This document shows, in pieces, positions 8,357-18,128 of a stretch of 64,000 nt of DNA (position 1 is its first letter; each line of letters starts with the position of its first letter). Origin of the DNA: JBBRCE01 sp038205115 (GTDB lineage Bacteria > Planctomycetota > Planctomycetia > Pirellulales > JBBRCE01); NCBI GenBank assembly GCA_038205115.1, contig JBBRCE010000007.1, positions 62,001-126,000 of the forward strand, written 5' to 3'. A model generated the notes under the pieces. It did no database searches. It was not told where the DNA came from and worked only from the letters and a program-made list of their open reading frames with translations. A program made the translations under genes and the position numbers.

Positions 8357-10510
8357 ATGCCTACAATGCGTTTATGGCCCGGTCATCCTTACCCGTTGGG
8401 CACAACTTGGGACGGCCGTGGCGTTAATTTCGCCTTATACTCGGAAAACGCCACCAAAGTTGAGTTGTGCTTGTTCGATTCGGCCGACGATGCCAAGGAG
8501 ACCCTGCGAATTGAAGTTCGCGAGCACACGGATATGGTCTGGCACGTCTACTTACCGGATATCAATCCGGGGCAGTTGTACGGCTATCGAGTTTACGGCC
8601 CGTACGAACCGGCCAATGGCCATCGCTTCAATCCAAACAAGATTTTGCTCGACCCGTACGCAGTGAGCATTGGCCGGAAATTGGTCTGGGCCGATGAGCA
8701 TTTTGCCTACAAACTGAACGCTCCGGAAGCTGACTTGGGTTTTGACGACCGCAACAACTCGGCAACCGCCGTGCTCGCCAAAGTTGTCGACAACGCCTTT
8801 ACCTGGGGCGACGACCGGCTGCCGCGCACTCCTTGGCACAAAACGCTGATCTACGAGATGCACGTCAAGGGGTTCACGATGATGAATCCTGAAGTGCCCG
8901 AAAAACTGCGTGGCACCTACGCCGGCTTGGCGACCGAACCGGTGCTGCGCCACCTGACCGATTTAGGCGTCACCGCCGTGGAACTGTTGCCCGTGCATTT
9001 CCATGCCGACGACCGGCATCTGATGGAAAACGGCATGGACAACTACTGGGGCTACAATACGCTCGGTTTCTTTGCACCGCATACCGAGTACGAATCCAAG
9101 GCCACTCCACTGGATTCCGTGCAAGAATTTAAAACCATGGTTCGCGGCCTGCACTCGGCCGGAATCGAAGTGATTCTGGACGTGGTTTATAATCACACGG
9201 CCGAAGGCAATCAGATGGGGCCCACGCTCTCATTCCGAGGCGTGGATAACGCTTCGTACTACCGACTCTCGCCCGAAGATCCTCGCTACTACATGGATTT
9301 CACGGGTTGCGGCAACACCTTCAACATGGTGAACCCGCGCGTGCTGCAGTTGGTGATGGACAGCCTGCGCTACTGGATTCAGGAAATGCACGTCGATGGT
9401 TTCCGCTTCGACCTGGCCAGCACTCTGGCGCGCGAGCTGCACGAAGTCAACAAGCTGGGCGCGTTCTTCGATATCATCCATCAAGATCCGGTGATCTCGC
9501 AGGCCAAGCTGATTGCCGAGCCTTGGGATTTGGGCGCGGGCGGCTATCAGGTCGGTAACTTTCCGATTCTGTGGAGTGAATGGAACGGAAAATATCGCGA
9601 CTGCGTCCGCCGCTTCTGGAAAGGCGATGGCGGCGTGGTCTCCGAGTTTGCCACGCGTTTCACCGGCAGCAGCGATCTTTACGAATGGAGCAGCCGGCGT
9701 CCGCACGCCAGCGTGAACTTCATCACCTGCCACGATGGTTTCACGCTCACTGACTTGGTTTCCTACGACTCCAAGCACAATGAAGCCAACGGCGAGGACA
9801 ATCGCGACGGCGCTTCCGATAACGCCAGTTGGAATTGCGGCGTCGAGGGTCCGACGGACGACCCCAAAATTCTCAAATTGCGCAAGCGAAAGATCTGCAG
9901 CATGTTGGCCACGCTGATTCTGTCGCAGGGCGTGCCGATGATCCTGGGCGGAGACGAGGTTGGGCACACGCAGCACGGCAACAACAACGCCTACTGCCAG
10001 GATAACGAAATCACTTGGATCAACTGGGATTTCAGCGACGAACAAAAATCCTTGCTCGATTTTACCAAACAGCTCTGCAAGCTGTTCGGATCGCAACCGG
10101 TGTTCCATCGCCGACGATTCTTTCACGGCAAGTCGATTCAAGGTTCCGGCGACGCGGAGATCTGCTGGTTGAATCCGGCCGGTCACGAAATGACCGACGA
10201 CGAATGGGAAAACGGCTACGCGCGCTGCCTGGGCGTGCGGCTGTCCGGAGAAAACATCGACGTCGACGAGCGCGGCGAAAATATTAACGGCGATACGCTA
10301 ACGATCTTGTTCAATGCCGATCACAGCAACGACATTCCGTTTGTGTTGCCTCCGCTGAAAGAAGGCGATCTGTGGGAGCGACTTGTCGATACCTCCGACA
10401 TCACCGCCGCGCCGCGAATGTTTCCGCCGGATAAGCCCTACGACCTGAAGGCGGTCTCAGTGGCGGTATTGCGCGTGGTCCGTGAAGAATTGATGACGAA
10501 AAAAGCCTGA
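8357..10510 (+). CDS. glgX: Glycogen debranching enzyme GlgX (GH13 isoamylase type)
   Basis: A 717-residue protein. I chose the ATG at 8357 because it gives the standard start 'MPTMRLWPGHPYPLGTTWDGRGVNFALYS' and has GGAAAG seven bases upstream; the open frame reaches 8276. An N-terminal CBM48 domain (residues 10-110) precedes the GH13 barrel. GH13 motifs are 'VILDVVYNHTAEG', 'DGFRFDLAS' (nucleophile Asp about residue 352), 'LIAEPWDLG' (acid Glu about 388) and 'ITCHDGFTL' (Asp about 460). It hydrolyses alpha-1,6 branches of phosphorylase-limited glycogen. It heads the glgX-glgE-mak-treZ block, all on the plus strand. Confidence 0.95.
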   Translation: MPTMRLWPGHPYPLGTTWDGRGVNFALYSENATKVELCLFDSADDAKETLRIEVREHTDMVWHVYLPDINPGQLYGYRVYGPYEPANGHRFNPNKILLDPYAVSIGRKLVWADEHFAYKLNAPEADLGFDDRNNSATAVLAKVVDNAFTWGDDRLPRTPWHKTLIYEMHVKGFTMMNPEVPEKLRGTYAGLATEPVLRHLTDLGVTAVELLPVHFHADDRHLMENGMDNYWGYNTLGFFAPHTEYESKATPLDSVQEFKTMVRGLHSAGIEVILDVVYNHTAEGNQMGPTLSFRGVDNASYYRLSPEDPRYYMDFTGCGNTFNMVNPRVLQLVMDSLRYWIQEMHVDGFRFDLASTLARELHEVNKLGAFFDIIHQDPVISQAKLIAEPWDLGAGGYQVGNFPILWSEWNGKYRDCVRRFWKGDGGVVSEFATRFTGSSDLYEWSSRRPHASVNFITCHDGFTLTDLVSYDSKHNEANGEDNRDGASDNASWNCGVEGPTDDPKILKLRKRKICSMLATLILSQGVPMILGGDEVGHTQHGNNNAYCQDNEITWINWDFSDEQKSLLDFTKQLCKLFGSQPVFHRRRFFHGKSIQGSGDAEICWLNPAGHEMTDDEWENGYARCLGVRLSGENIDVDERGENINGDTLTILFNADHSNDIPFVLPPLKEGDLWERLVDTSDITAAPRMFPPDKPYDLKAVSVAVLRVVREELMTKKA

Positions 10511-10733
10511 TGCCGCACAGTTGTGCCATCGCGCGATGCCTTCGTCCCTCGCAACATGCTGGCCTTCCGTCGCTGGCCAACCCGCCAACGCAAAGCGTCG
10601 CGGGTTGGCCGTGCAGGCGGTGTTAGCGTTTGCCTAACTCGCCAGAAACGATTAACTTCAGCGTAAATGCGCGGCCATCGGACGCGGAAGACGGACATTT
10701 CGGAAGATCACAGTTCTGTTCTGCGGGAGTTTC

Positions 10734-12713
10734 ATGAACCCAAATCTGGGACGCCAACGCGTCGTGGTGGAAAACGTACGACCGCAGGTCGACGCCGGTC
10801 GATTTGCCGTCAAGCGCGCGCTGGGTGACCGGATTGTCGTCGAGGCCGATTCGTTCGCCGACGGACACGATATCATGCGCTGCAACTTTCTGCTGCGTCA
10901 TGAGTCGCAACCGCAATGGACCGAGTCGCCGATGCAGCCACAAGGCAATGATCTCTGGCGATCGGAGTTCTTGGCGGATCAGTTAGGGCGTTACGAATAT
11001 TCCGTCGAGGCCTGGATCGACCATTTTCATACTTGGCGTTACGGCCTGCGAAAGAAGCACGAAGCGGGACAGGATGTCTCCGTGGAATTGCTGATTGGCG
11101 CCGAATTGGTCAGCGCCGCGCATCGCCGAGTGACGCAAATTGGCAAACGCAATTTATTCGCCGAAGACGCCAAGTATTTAGCGGCCGCCGCCAAGCAACT
11201 CGAAGAACCCGGCAAGCAACCGGCCGACGCCATTCAACTGGCATTGAGCGACGAACTGCTGGCGCGAATGGATCGATTTCCGGACCGTCAGTTTGCCACG
11301 CGCCATCCAACGCTGGCAATCACCGTGGACCCGCTCCGCGCGCGATTCAGCGCGTGGTACGAGTTTTTTCCGCGGTCCACGGCTACGCGTCGCGGCGAAC
11401 ATGGCACCTTCAAAGACTGCCTGTCGCGGTTGGATTACGTCCAGCAACTGGGCTTTGACGTGGTCTACTTACCGCCCATTCATCCAGTGGGCGAGGCCTT
11501 CCGCAAAGGAAAAAACAACGCCACCAGCGCTCGCACTGACGATGTCGGCAGTCCGTGGGCGATCGGCGGAGTCGCCGGTGGGCATCGTGAAATTTTGCCG
11601 GAACTCGGCACATTGGCCGATTTCCGCAGCCTGGTCGAGGCGGCACGCACGCGCGACATTTCGCTGGGCATTGATATCGCTTTTCAATGCTCGCCCGATC
11701 ATCCCTACGTCAAACAGCATCCCAATTGGTTTCGCGCCCGACCCGACGGCAGCATTCAATACGCCGAAAATCCGCCCAAGAAGTATCAGGACATTTTCCC
11801 GTTCGATTTCGAAACCGACGACTGGCAAGCACTTTGGAATGAACTCACCGAAGTCGTGCTGTTCTGGGCGCGGCAGGGCGTGCGCGTGTTTCGTGTCGAT
11901 AATCCCCACACCAAGCCGTTCGACTTTTGGGAATTCTTGATCGGTAACGTCAAACGCAACTTCCCCGAGACGATCTTTTTGAGCGAAGCGTTCACGCGGC
12001 CCAAAATCATGTACCGTCTGGGCAAGCTCGGATTCACGCAGTCGTACAGTTACTTCACTTGGCGGACGCTCAAAGCGGAATTCATCGAGTACTTCACCGA
12101 GTTGACACAAACGCCGGTCCGCGAAACCTTTCGGCCCAATTTGTGGCCCAACACGCCCGACATTTTGCCTGAGTATCTGCATTCCGGGAGCCCGCCCGTA
12201 TTTTCCATGCGGTTACTGCTTGCGGCCACACTAGGCGCCAATTACGGCATTTACGGCCCGGCCTACGAACTTTGCGAGCACCTGCCGCGCGAGCACAAGA
12301 GCGAGGAATACCTGGATTCCGAAAAATATCAATTGCGCCACTGGGATTTGAACAGTCCGCGCAGCATCGCGCCGCTGATCACCAAAGTCAATCAGATTCG
12401 CCGACAGCAACCGGCATTGCAGAACGATTGGAATCTCGATTTTCATCCCACGGATAACGATCAGTTGCTGTGCTACAGCAAATCCACTGACGACAAATCC
12501 AACATCGTTGTGATGGTCGTCAATTTAGACGGCCACCAGGAGCAACATGGTTTCATCACATTGCCGCTGGATCAGTGGGGAATCGACCACAGCCGGCCGT
12601 TCGAGATCGAAGATCTGCTGACCGGCGCACATTACCAATGGCAAGGTCCGCGGGAATATGTCGAACTGCATCCCGACCAGCAACCCGGCCATATTTTTCG
12701 AATTCGCGGATAA
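10734..12713 (+). CDS. glgE: Alpha-1,4-glucan:maltose-1-phosphate maltosyltransferase GlgE
   Basis: A 659-residue protein starting at ATG 10734 behind a GGGAG box. GlgE uses alpha-maltose 1-phosphate to extend linear alpha-1,4-glucans. The N-terminal DUF3416 domain (about residues 10-190, 'RFAVKRALGDRIVVEADSFADGHD') is specific to this family. The GH13 barrel follows with 'VVYLPPIHPVGEAFRKGKNN', 'DIAFQCSPDHPYVKQHPNWF', 'VRVFRVDNPHTKPF' (nucleophile Asp about 389) and 'IFLSEAFTRPK' (acid Glu about 418). The length equals that of characterised GlgE enzymes. Its substrate would come from the maltokinase encoded 80 bp downstream. Confidence 0.97.
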   Translation: MNPNLGRQRVVVENVRPQVDAGRFAVKRALGDRIVVEADSFADGHDIMRCNFLLRHESQPQWTESPMQPQGNDLWRSEFLADQLGRYEYSVEAWIDHFHTWRYGLRKKHEAGQDVSVELLIGAELVSAAHRRVTQIGKRNLFAEDAKYLAAAAKQLEEPGKQPADAIQLALSDELLARMDRFPDRQFATRHPTLAITVDPLRARFSAWYEFFPRSTATRRGEHGTFKDCLSRLDYVQQLGFDVVYLPPIHPVGEAFRKGKNNATSARTDDVGSPWAIGGVAGGHREILPELGTLADFRSLVEAARTRDISLGIDIAFQCSPDHPYVKQHPNWFRARPDGSIQYAENPPKKYQDIFPFDFETDDWQALWNELTEVVLFWARQGVRVFRVDNPHTKPFDFWEFLIGNVKRNFPETIFLSEAFTRPKIMYRLGKLGFTQSYSYFTWRTLKAEFIEYFTELTQTPVRETFRPNLWPNTPDILPEYLHSGSPPVFSMRLLLAATLGANYGIYGPAYELCEHLPREHKSEEYLDSEKYQLRHWDLNSPRSIAPLITKVNQIRRQQPALQNDWNLDFHPTDNDQLLCYSKSTDDKSNIVVMVVNLDGHQEQHGFITLPLDQWGIDHSRPFEIEDLLTGAHYQWQGPREYVELHPDQQPGHIFRIRG

Positions 12714-12793
12714 TCCGCTGCGGTGATCGCTGCCGGCTGGCGCCGCGCAGCGCTTGAGGATTTGGTTACTCGCTCTTTCACAACGGAGTCTTC

Positions 12794-14542
12794 ATGGATC
12801 GGAGCGAACCCGGCGGCGACTCGTTGCCGACGTTGAAATTATCGTCCGACTTCGAGCAATCGCGGCAGCAGCTTTCGGACATGCTCAGCGAGATGATTCC
12901 CACGCGCCGCTGGTTTCGCAGCAAGGCGAGGAAGATCCTATCGACGGAAATCGTCGGCTGGTTCGAAGTCACCGCCAACGATGAAGACGATAGTTCCATC
13001 TGGATCATCGACGTCAATTTCGCCGAGGGCGGCCCAGAAACCTACGCCCTGCCAGTGACTTTTGGTTACGAAACGGATTTGCCGAAATCGCTGCCCATCA
13101 GTGCCCGGTTCGCCCGCATTCTGATCGACGACGATGACGAAGATGACGACGATGACGAGCGGATTCCGGTGATCGCTGCGAAGGAACCGTCGGAGAGCGA
13201 GCTACGCTCGGTAATTCTTTACGACAGTCTGGCCGAGCCGAAGTTTTGCGTCAAATTGCTCAAGGCCATTCGTAACCAAAAAGTTTATGAGCCGGTGGAT
13301 GAAGATTACTCCGGCAAACTCGTCTGCTCTTCAACGCTGGCGCTGGAACGTATCCGCAAGGAATTGCCGCTCAACAAGCTGCCCGCCATCATTGGCGATG
13401 CCGACCAGAGCAACAGCATGGTCATCTTTGGCGACCGGCTGATTCTTAAAATCTTTCGCAAGTGTGAGCCAGGCGAAAATCCGGATGTTGAAATTGGTCA
13501 CTTTCTGACCGAGGTCGTGACGTTTGCTCACACGCCGCGGGTGGTTGGCACCATCGACGGCATTGCGGCCGATGGCGGTGTTTACTCGTTGGCGATGCTG
13601 CAAGAATTTGTGCCCAGCCAAGGCCCTGCCTGGGCTTACACCTTGGCGGAAGTCGACCGCTACTTTGCCGCCGTGAACCGTCAAACCGATGCGCTCGGCG
13701 CGATTTTAGAAATGCCGGCCGAGGCATCGCTGGTGACGCTGGCTGGCCAACATTCGGATAGTCAGGTGGCTGAGTTGCTGGGGCCGTTTCTACAATCGGC
13801 CGAACTCTTGGCGCAGCGCACTGGCGAGATGCATCTGGCTTTGGCGTCCCGTCCGGATCTGCCCGACTTCGCGCCTGTGCCTATTGTGGCGGCGGATCAA
13901 CAGTCGATGCTCGCGGCGATGCAAGCGCTGGCTGCGCGGCAAATGAAATTGCTGGCAGACCGGTTGCCGCATTTGCCCCTGGCCATTCATTCGGCCGCCA
14001 AGGAATTACTTTCGCGCAGCGCTGAGCTACAGAACAGCTATGCGGTGCTGGCATCGCAATCGCTCGGCGGTCAGTTGACGCGAATTCACGGCGATTATCA
14101 CCTGGGCCAGGTACTCTATACCGGCACGGATTTTGTCATCATCGATTTCGAAGGCGAGCCGGCGCGCTCGCTGCCAGAGCGGCGGCAGAAGCGTCCTCCG
14201 CTACAGGACGTGGCCGGCATGATTCGTTCGTTTCATTACGCGGCCAGCACGGCCTTATTCGAACAATTGGCCGCAAGCAAACAGCCTGCGGCCGATAACC
14301 TTCGCCGCGCCGCAAGTTATTGGTATTTGCAAATCAGCGCGGCGTTTTTGCGCAGTTACTTTTTGACGGTTGGCGAGGCCGATTTTTTGCCGACCGATCG
14401 GCAGCAGATGCATACTCTTCTGAGCGTGTTGCTGTTGGATAAAGCAGTTTATGAATTGGGTTACGAATTGAATAACCGGCCCGATTGGATCGAAGTGCCA
14501 CTGCATGGAGTTCTGGATTTGCTGAATACCATCCGCGGCTAA
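12794..14542 (+). CDS. mak: Maltokinase (Mak/Pep2)
   Basis: A 582-residue protein from ATG 12794, preceded by GGAG. Maltokinase phosphorylates maltose to maltose 1-phosphate, the donor for GlgE. Family features in order are an N-terminal cap 'IPTRRWFRSKARKILS' and the ATP-lobe strand 'DQSNSMVIFGDRLILKIFRKC' with 'NPDVEIGHFLTE'. The kinase-like catalytic loop is 'RIHGDYHLGQVLY' and the metal-binding loop 'VIIDFEGEPARSLPERRQKRPPLQDVAGM'. It is longer than stand-alone mycobacterial maltokinases (about 455 residues). One contributor is an Asp/Glu-rich stretch near residues 112-123 between two cap strands. It is not fused to trehalose synthase, and no treS lies in the window. Confidence 0.92.
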   Translation: MDRSEPGGDSLPTLKLSSDFEQSRQQLSDMLSEMIPTRRWFRSKARKILSTEIVGWFEVTANDEDDSSIWIIDVNFAEGGPETYALPVTFGYETDLPKSLPISARFARILIDDDDEDDDDDERIPVIAAKEPSESELRSVILYDSLAEPKFCVKLLKAIRNQKVYEPVDEDYSGKLVCSSTLALERIRKELPLNKLPAIIGDADQSNSMVIFGDRLILKIFRKCEPGENPDVEIGHFLTEVVTFAHTPRVVGTIDGIAADGGVYSLAMLQEFVPSQGPAWAYTLAEVDRYFAAVNRQTDALGAILEMPAEASLVTLAGQHSDSQVAELLGPFLQSAELLAQRTGEMHLALASRPDLPDFAPVPIVAADQQSMLAAMQALAARQMKLLADRLPHLPLAIHSAAKELLSRSAELQNSYAVLASQSLGGQLTRIHGDYHLGQVLYTGTDFVIIDFEGEPARSLPERRQKRPPLQDVAGMIRSFHYAASTALFEQLAASKQPAADNLRRAASYWYLQISAAFLRSYFLTVGEADFLPTDRQQMHTLLSVLLLDKAVYELGYELNNRPDWIEVPLHGVLDLLNTIRG

Positions 14543-14588
14543 CATTGGGCAATCGACGGCGCGAACAGGCGATGAATGTGAGCACGCG

Positions 14589-16475
14589 ATGGAGTTTTTA
14601 ACGCCAGCTTTGGAATTGGGCGCTCACTATTTGGGCGACAATCGCTGCCGTTTCCGCGTTTGGGCGCCCGTTGCCCAGCGCGTGGAAGTCTGCCTGCTCG
14701 GTCCGACCCCTCGGATCGTACCACTTGAACGTGAAGCCTGGGGCTACCATGCCGGCGAACTGGATGACGTCGCGCCCGGAGCGCGCTATCGGTATCGGCT
14801 CTACGGTCGCATCGAGCGGCCCGACCCGGCCTCGCGCTCGCAACCGTTGGGCGTGCATGGGCCGTCGGAAGTGGTCGATTTGCGATTCGCCTGGACCGAT
14901 CAGGCTTGGCGCGGATTGCCGCTAGTCGAACAAGTTTTTTATGAACTGCATGTTGGCACGTTCACGGCCCAAGGCACGTTGGACGCGGCCATCGAGCAAC
15001 TCGACGATCTCCACGCGCTTGGCATCACCACGATTGAACTGATGCCGCTGGCGCAATTTCCGGGCGACCGCAACTGGGGCTACGACGGCGTCTACCCGTT
15101 CGCCGTGCAAAATAGTTACGGCGGCCCACTGGCATTGCAGCGCTTTGTCGATGCCGCCCACTACCGCGGCCTGGCCGTCATGCTAGATGTGGTTCACAAT
15201 CATCTGGGGCCAGAGGGCAATTACCTGGCCGATTTTGGACCCTACTTCTCCGATCGCTTCCGCACGCCTTGGGGACCGGCCATCAATCTCGAAGGTCCGC
15301 ACAGCGACCCAGTCCGCGCGATGTTTATCGCCAATTCGCTGTACTGGATCGAAACTTTTCATCTGGACGGTTTGCGGCTCGACGCCGTTCACGCGCTGGT
15401 CGATCGCTCGATCAATCCGTTTTTGCGCGAACTGACCGCGGCGGTCCAGCAGCGCGCCAGCGCGCTGGGCCGCGCCATCCATTTGGTGGCCGAAAGCAAT
15501 CAAAACGATGCCCGACTGACGCGCCCCATTCAACAGCAAGGCCTGGGCCTCGACGGACAATGGAACGACGATTTTCACCACGCCTTGCATGCCGCGCTGA
15601 CCGGCGAAACCGGCGGCTACTATATCGATTTCGGCAGTCTCGCGCAGCTCGTCAAAGCCATCAGTCAGGGCTTTGTGCTCACCGGGCAGCACTCGTATTA
15701 TCGTCATCGACGCTGGGGTCTGCCGGGCGATACGATTCCGCGCGGTCAGTTGATCGTCGCCGCCCAAAATCACGATCAGGTTGGCAACCGCCGCGAAGGC
15801 GAACGGCTGAGCACGCTGGTCGATTTCGAATCGCTCAAATTGGCGGCCGCCGCAACGTTGTTATCGCCGTTTGTGCCGCTGCTCTTCATGGGCGAAGAGT
15901 ACGGCGATCCGTCGCCGTTTTTGTACTTCGTCAGTCACGGCGATCCCGAATTGATTGCCAACGTGCGTGAAGGACGCAAACGCGACTTTGCTTCGTTCCA
16001 GTGGCAAGACGAACCGCCCGACCCGCAGTCGCCCGAGACGTTTTATCGTTCGCAACTCCAACATCAACTGCGTGAACTCCGGCCGAAGCCCGTCGCCTGG
16101 CAGTTCCACCAGCAGTTACTGCGTCTGCGGAAATCGATTCCGGCGCTGGCCAGCTTGGACAACATCCACGTCACCGCCGGGCAAATTGCCGGCGCGAAGA
16201 TTGTCTACTACGCAATTTCCGGCGGACCAAAAACGAATGACCGCTCCGCGCAACTCCAGCCCACGTCGCTGGTACTATTGAATTTTAACACGGTCGCTAG
16301 CGCGTTCGACATGCCGCGAATCGAGCAGATCGAAACCGCGGTTTGGCTCAAACGCCTGGATTCTGCCGATCGAATTTGGAACGGCCCGGGCGAACTTTTG
16401 CCCAGCGAAATCAAAATGGCCGAACGCGGCCTGCGAATGCCGCCACGCTCGGCCGCGATGTTTGTTGGCAGTTGA
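14589..16475 (+). CDS. treZ: Malto-oligosyltrehalose trehalohydrolase TreZ
   Basis: A 628-residue protein starting at ATG 14589, 46 bp after mak. TreZ releases trehalose from maltooligosyltrehalose. An N-terminal CBM48-like domain ('LGAHYLGDNRCRFRVWAPVAQRVEV') is followed by a GH13 barrel. Motifs are 'ELMPLAQFPGDRNWGYDG', 'MLDVVHNHLGPEGNYL', 'DGLRLDAVHAL' (nucleophile Asp about 265), 'HLVAESNQND' (acid Glu about 302) and 'VAAQNHDQVGNRREGERL'. The 'GDRNWGYDG...Y..Q.SYGGP' and 'GNYL..FGPYF..R..TPWG' patches separate it from the glycogen branching enzyme GlgB. The usual partner treY, which makes its substrate, is not in the window. Confidence 0.93.
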   Translation: MEFLTPALELGAHYLGDNRCRFRVWAPVAQRVEVCLLGPTPRIVPLEREAWGYHAGELDDVAPGARYRYRLYGRIERPDPASRSQPLGVHGPSEVVDLRFAWTDQAWRGLPLVEQVFYELHVGTFTAQGTLDAAIEQLDDLHALGITTIELMPLAQFPGDRNWGYDGVYPFAVQNSYGGPLALQRFVDAAHYRGLAVMLDVVHNHLGPEGNYLADFGPYFSDRFRTPWGPAINLEGPHSDPVRAMFIANSLYWIETFHLDGLRLDAVHALVDRSINPFLRELTAAVQQRASALGRAIHLVAESNQNDARLTRPIQQQGLGLDGQWNDDFHHALHAALTGETGGYYIDFGSLAQLVKAISQGFVLTGQHSYYRHRRWGLPGDTIPRGQLIVAAQNHDQVGNRREGERLSTLVDFESLKLAAAATLLSPFVPLLFMGEEYGDPSPFLYFVSHGDPELIANVREGRKRDFASFQWQDEPPDPQSPETFYRSQLQHQLRELRPKPVAWQFHQQLLRLRKSIPALASLDNIHVTAGQIAGAKIVYYAISGGPKTNDRSAQLQPTSLVLLNFNTVASAFDMPRIEQIETAVWLKRLDSADRIWNGPGELLPSEIKMAERGLRMPPRSAAMFVGS

Positions 16476-16534
16476 CCTCCGCGTCAAACGTCCGCAATCC
16501 AGCCTACCCCGCATCGCCGCAGCCGCTGGCTTGC

Positions 16535-16957
16535 TTAAATCACATCGCTGGTGCAATGACCACATTTGCTGGCTTTGATGGGAATCGTCATCAAGCAGCG
16601 TGGGCATTCTTTGCTGGTCGGCATCGAGGCGGCCGGCGCGGGCGCGGCTTTCTTGACCATTGCCCCTACCAATTTCACCACGATCAAAAACACCACCAGT
16701 GCCACGATCAGAAAGTCGATCAGCGAGCCCAAAAACAACCCCGTCTTGATCTCGGTTCCCGGAACGACCCACGATTTGTAATCGTTACTGAGATTCAACA
16801 TCGACATGATCTTGGCAATCAGCGGCATCATCACGTCCGCGACCAGCGAACTGACGACCTTGCCGAAAGCCCCGCCGATGACCACGCCTACGGCCAGGTC
16901 GATCATATTGCCCTTGAAGGCAAAGCTCTTGAACTCATCCAGCATCTTGACTTTCAT
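16535..16957 (-). CDS. mscL: Large-conductance mechanosensitive channel MscL with C-terminal zinc ribbon
   Basis: A 140-residue protein. I chose the ATG at 16957 because it gives the family start 'MKVKMLDEFKSFAFKGNMIDLAVGVVIGGAFGKVVSSLV'; the open frame runs far upstream without protein features. Residues 20-45 form the pore-lining first span with the conserved 'DLAVGVVIGGAFG'. Residues 70-95 form the second span ('FLGSLIDFLIVALVVFLIVVK'). The channel opens under membrane tension to release solutes on osmotic downshock. Instead of the usual charged helix, the C terminus holds two CxxC knuckles ('CPRCLMTIPIKASKCGHCTS', residues 119-138) that should bind one zinc. It converges with treZ. Confidence 0.95.
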   Translation of the reverse strand: MKVKMLDEFKSFAFKGNMIDLAVGVVIGGAFGKVVSSLVADVMMPLIAKIMSMLNLSNDYKSWVVPGTEIKTGLFLGSLIDFLIVALVVFLIVVKLVGAMVKKAAPAPAASMPTSKECPRCLMTIPIKASKCGHCTSDVI

Positions 16958-17321
16958 CGCACAGACTCCAGTTGGTGGCAGACTTCCGCGCGCGACGCGG
17001 CGGCGCAGAACTGCCTTGGTTTTAGCATGCGCCATGCCCTTCGGCGATTGGAAATGCCAGCAAAATATCCAACTCCGCCAACTTGATAAGGCATTTTCCG
17101 GCACAAACAGCCCACACAGGCGGAGCGAGCACGCGCCGCGACATTCGCCGGTCGAGCAGCGGCTTGCGGTCCGCAACGGCAAAGTTCATTGCTTGAGAAA
17201 CTCCGCGGCGGGGGTTATTCTTGAAACAGACCTGCGGCGCACAAGCGCGCCTGCTTGCTGGCAACGTCCTCCTGCCTGACAACCTCCCGCCCGAATGATA
17301 GACCCAAACTGGAACCCGGTC
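16958..17321. other. Divergent intergenic region, no gene recognised
   Basis: These 364 bp lie between the start codons of mscL (minus) and the DUF1080 gene (plus). Open frames cross the region but lack any protein family features. No hairpin with a T-tract, palindromic operator or RNA gene was recognised. Confidence 0.45.
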
Positions 17322-18032
17322 ATGAAATTGCGATTAACTAGCTGCGGAATCGTGTTTGTAGCGTTTTTTGGATTCACATCTGTGGCCGCGGCCGTGGAGA
17401 ACACTCCACCCGAAGGGTTCACGGCGCTGTTCAACGGCAAAGACCTGATCGGTTGGAAGGCCTTGGTCGAAAATCCGATTAAGCGGGCAAAAATGTCAGC
17501 GGAGGAACTCGCCAAAGCGCAAGCGGCTGCCGACGCCAAAATGGAAGGCCACTGGAAAGTTGAAGATGGCGTCATCACCTACGACGGCAAGAACAACAGC
17601 CTCTGCACCGCCAAAGATTACGGCGACTTCGAACTGTTGGTCGATTGGAAGATCGGACCCAAAGGCGACAGCGGCATTTATCTACGCGGCTCGCCACAGG
17701 TGCAAATTTGGGAAACCAACAGCCCTGGGCAGCGCAAACCGCCGGTCGGTTCCGGCGGACTGTACAACAATCAAAAGCACCCCAACGATCCGCTCGTCAA
17801 CGCCGATAACCCGGTGGGCGAGTGGAATCACTTTCGGATCATCATGCAGGGCGACAAAGTCACCGTTTACCTCAACGATAAACTGGTTGTCGACAACACG
17901 CTGATGGAGAACTATTGGGAACGCGGCAAGCCCATCTATCCGACCGGACAGATCGAACTGCAGCACCACAACAGCCCGCTGTATTTCAAAAATATCTACA
18001 TCAAAGAGTTGAAAGCGGAAGACGCCAAGTAA
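17322..18032 (+). CDS. DUF1080 (3-keto-disaccharide hydrolase domain) secreted protein
   Basis: A 236-residue exported protein. I chose the ATG at 17322 because it starts the signal peptide (MKLRLTSCGIVFVAFFGF, likely cleaved after SVAAA); the frame opens at 17295. Mature residues 35-235 form one LamG-like jelly roll with the family signature 'GFTALFNGKDLIGWKA' at the start. Further marks are 'HWKVEDGVITYDGKNNSL', 'YGDFELLVDWKIGPKGDSGIYLRG', 'GSGGLYNNQKH', 'GEWNHFRIIMQGDKVTVYLND' and 'PTGQIELQHHNSPLYFKNIYIKEL'. The family is hugely expanded in planctomycetes. Some members hydrolyse 3-keto-glycosides. The gene probably acts in the periplasm. Confidence 0.9.
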   Translation: MKLRLTSCGIVFVAFFGFTSVAAAVENTPPEGFTALFNGKDLIGWKALVENPIKRAKMSAEELAKAQAAADAKMEGHWKVEDGVITYDGKNNSLCTAKDYGDFELLVDWKIGPKGDSGIYLRGSPQVQIWETNSPGQRKPPVGSGGLYNNQKHPNDPLVNADNPVGEWNHFRIIMQGDKVTVYLNDKLVVDNTLMENYWERGKPIYPTGQIELQHHNSPLYFKNIYIKELKAEDAK

Positions 18033-18128
18033 CCGCCTGCGAGTTGCAGCCGCGATGCCGACCGGCAAAATGCCAACGGGCGCGCGAAACCGTTTTGTCA
18101 ACCGATGCCCGAGATCGGTCTTCATCAT

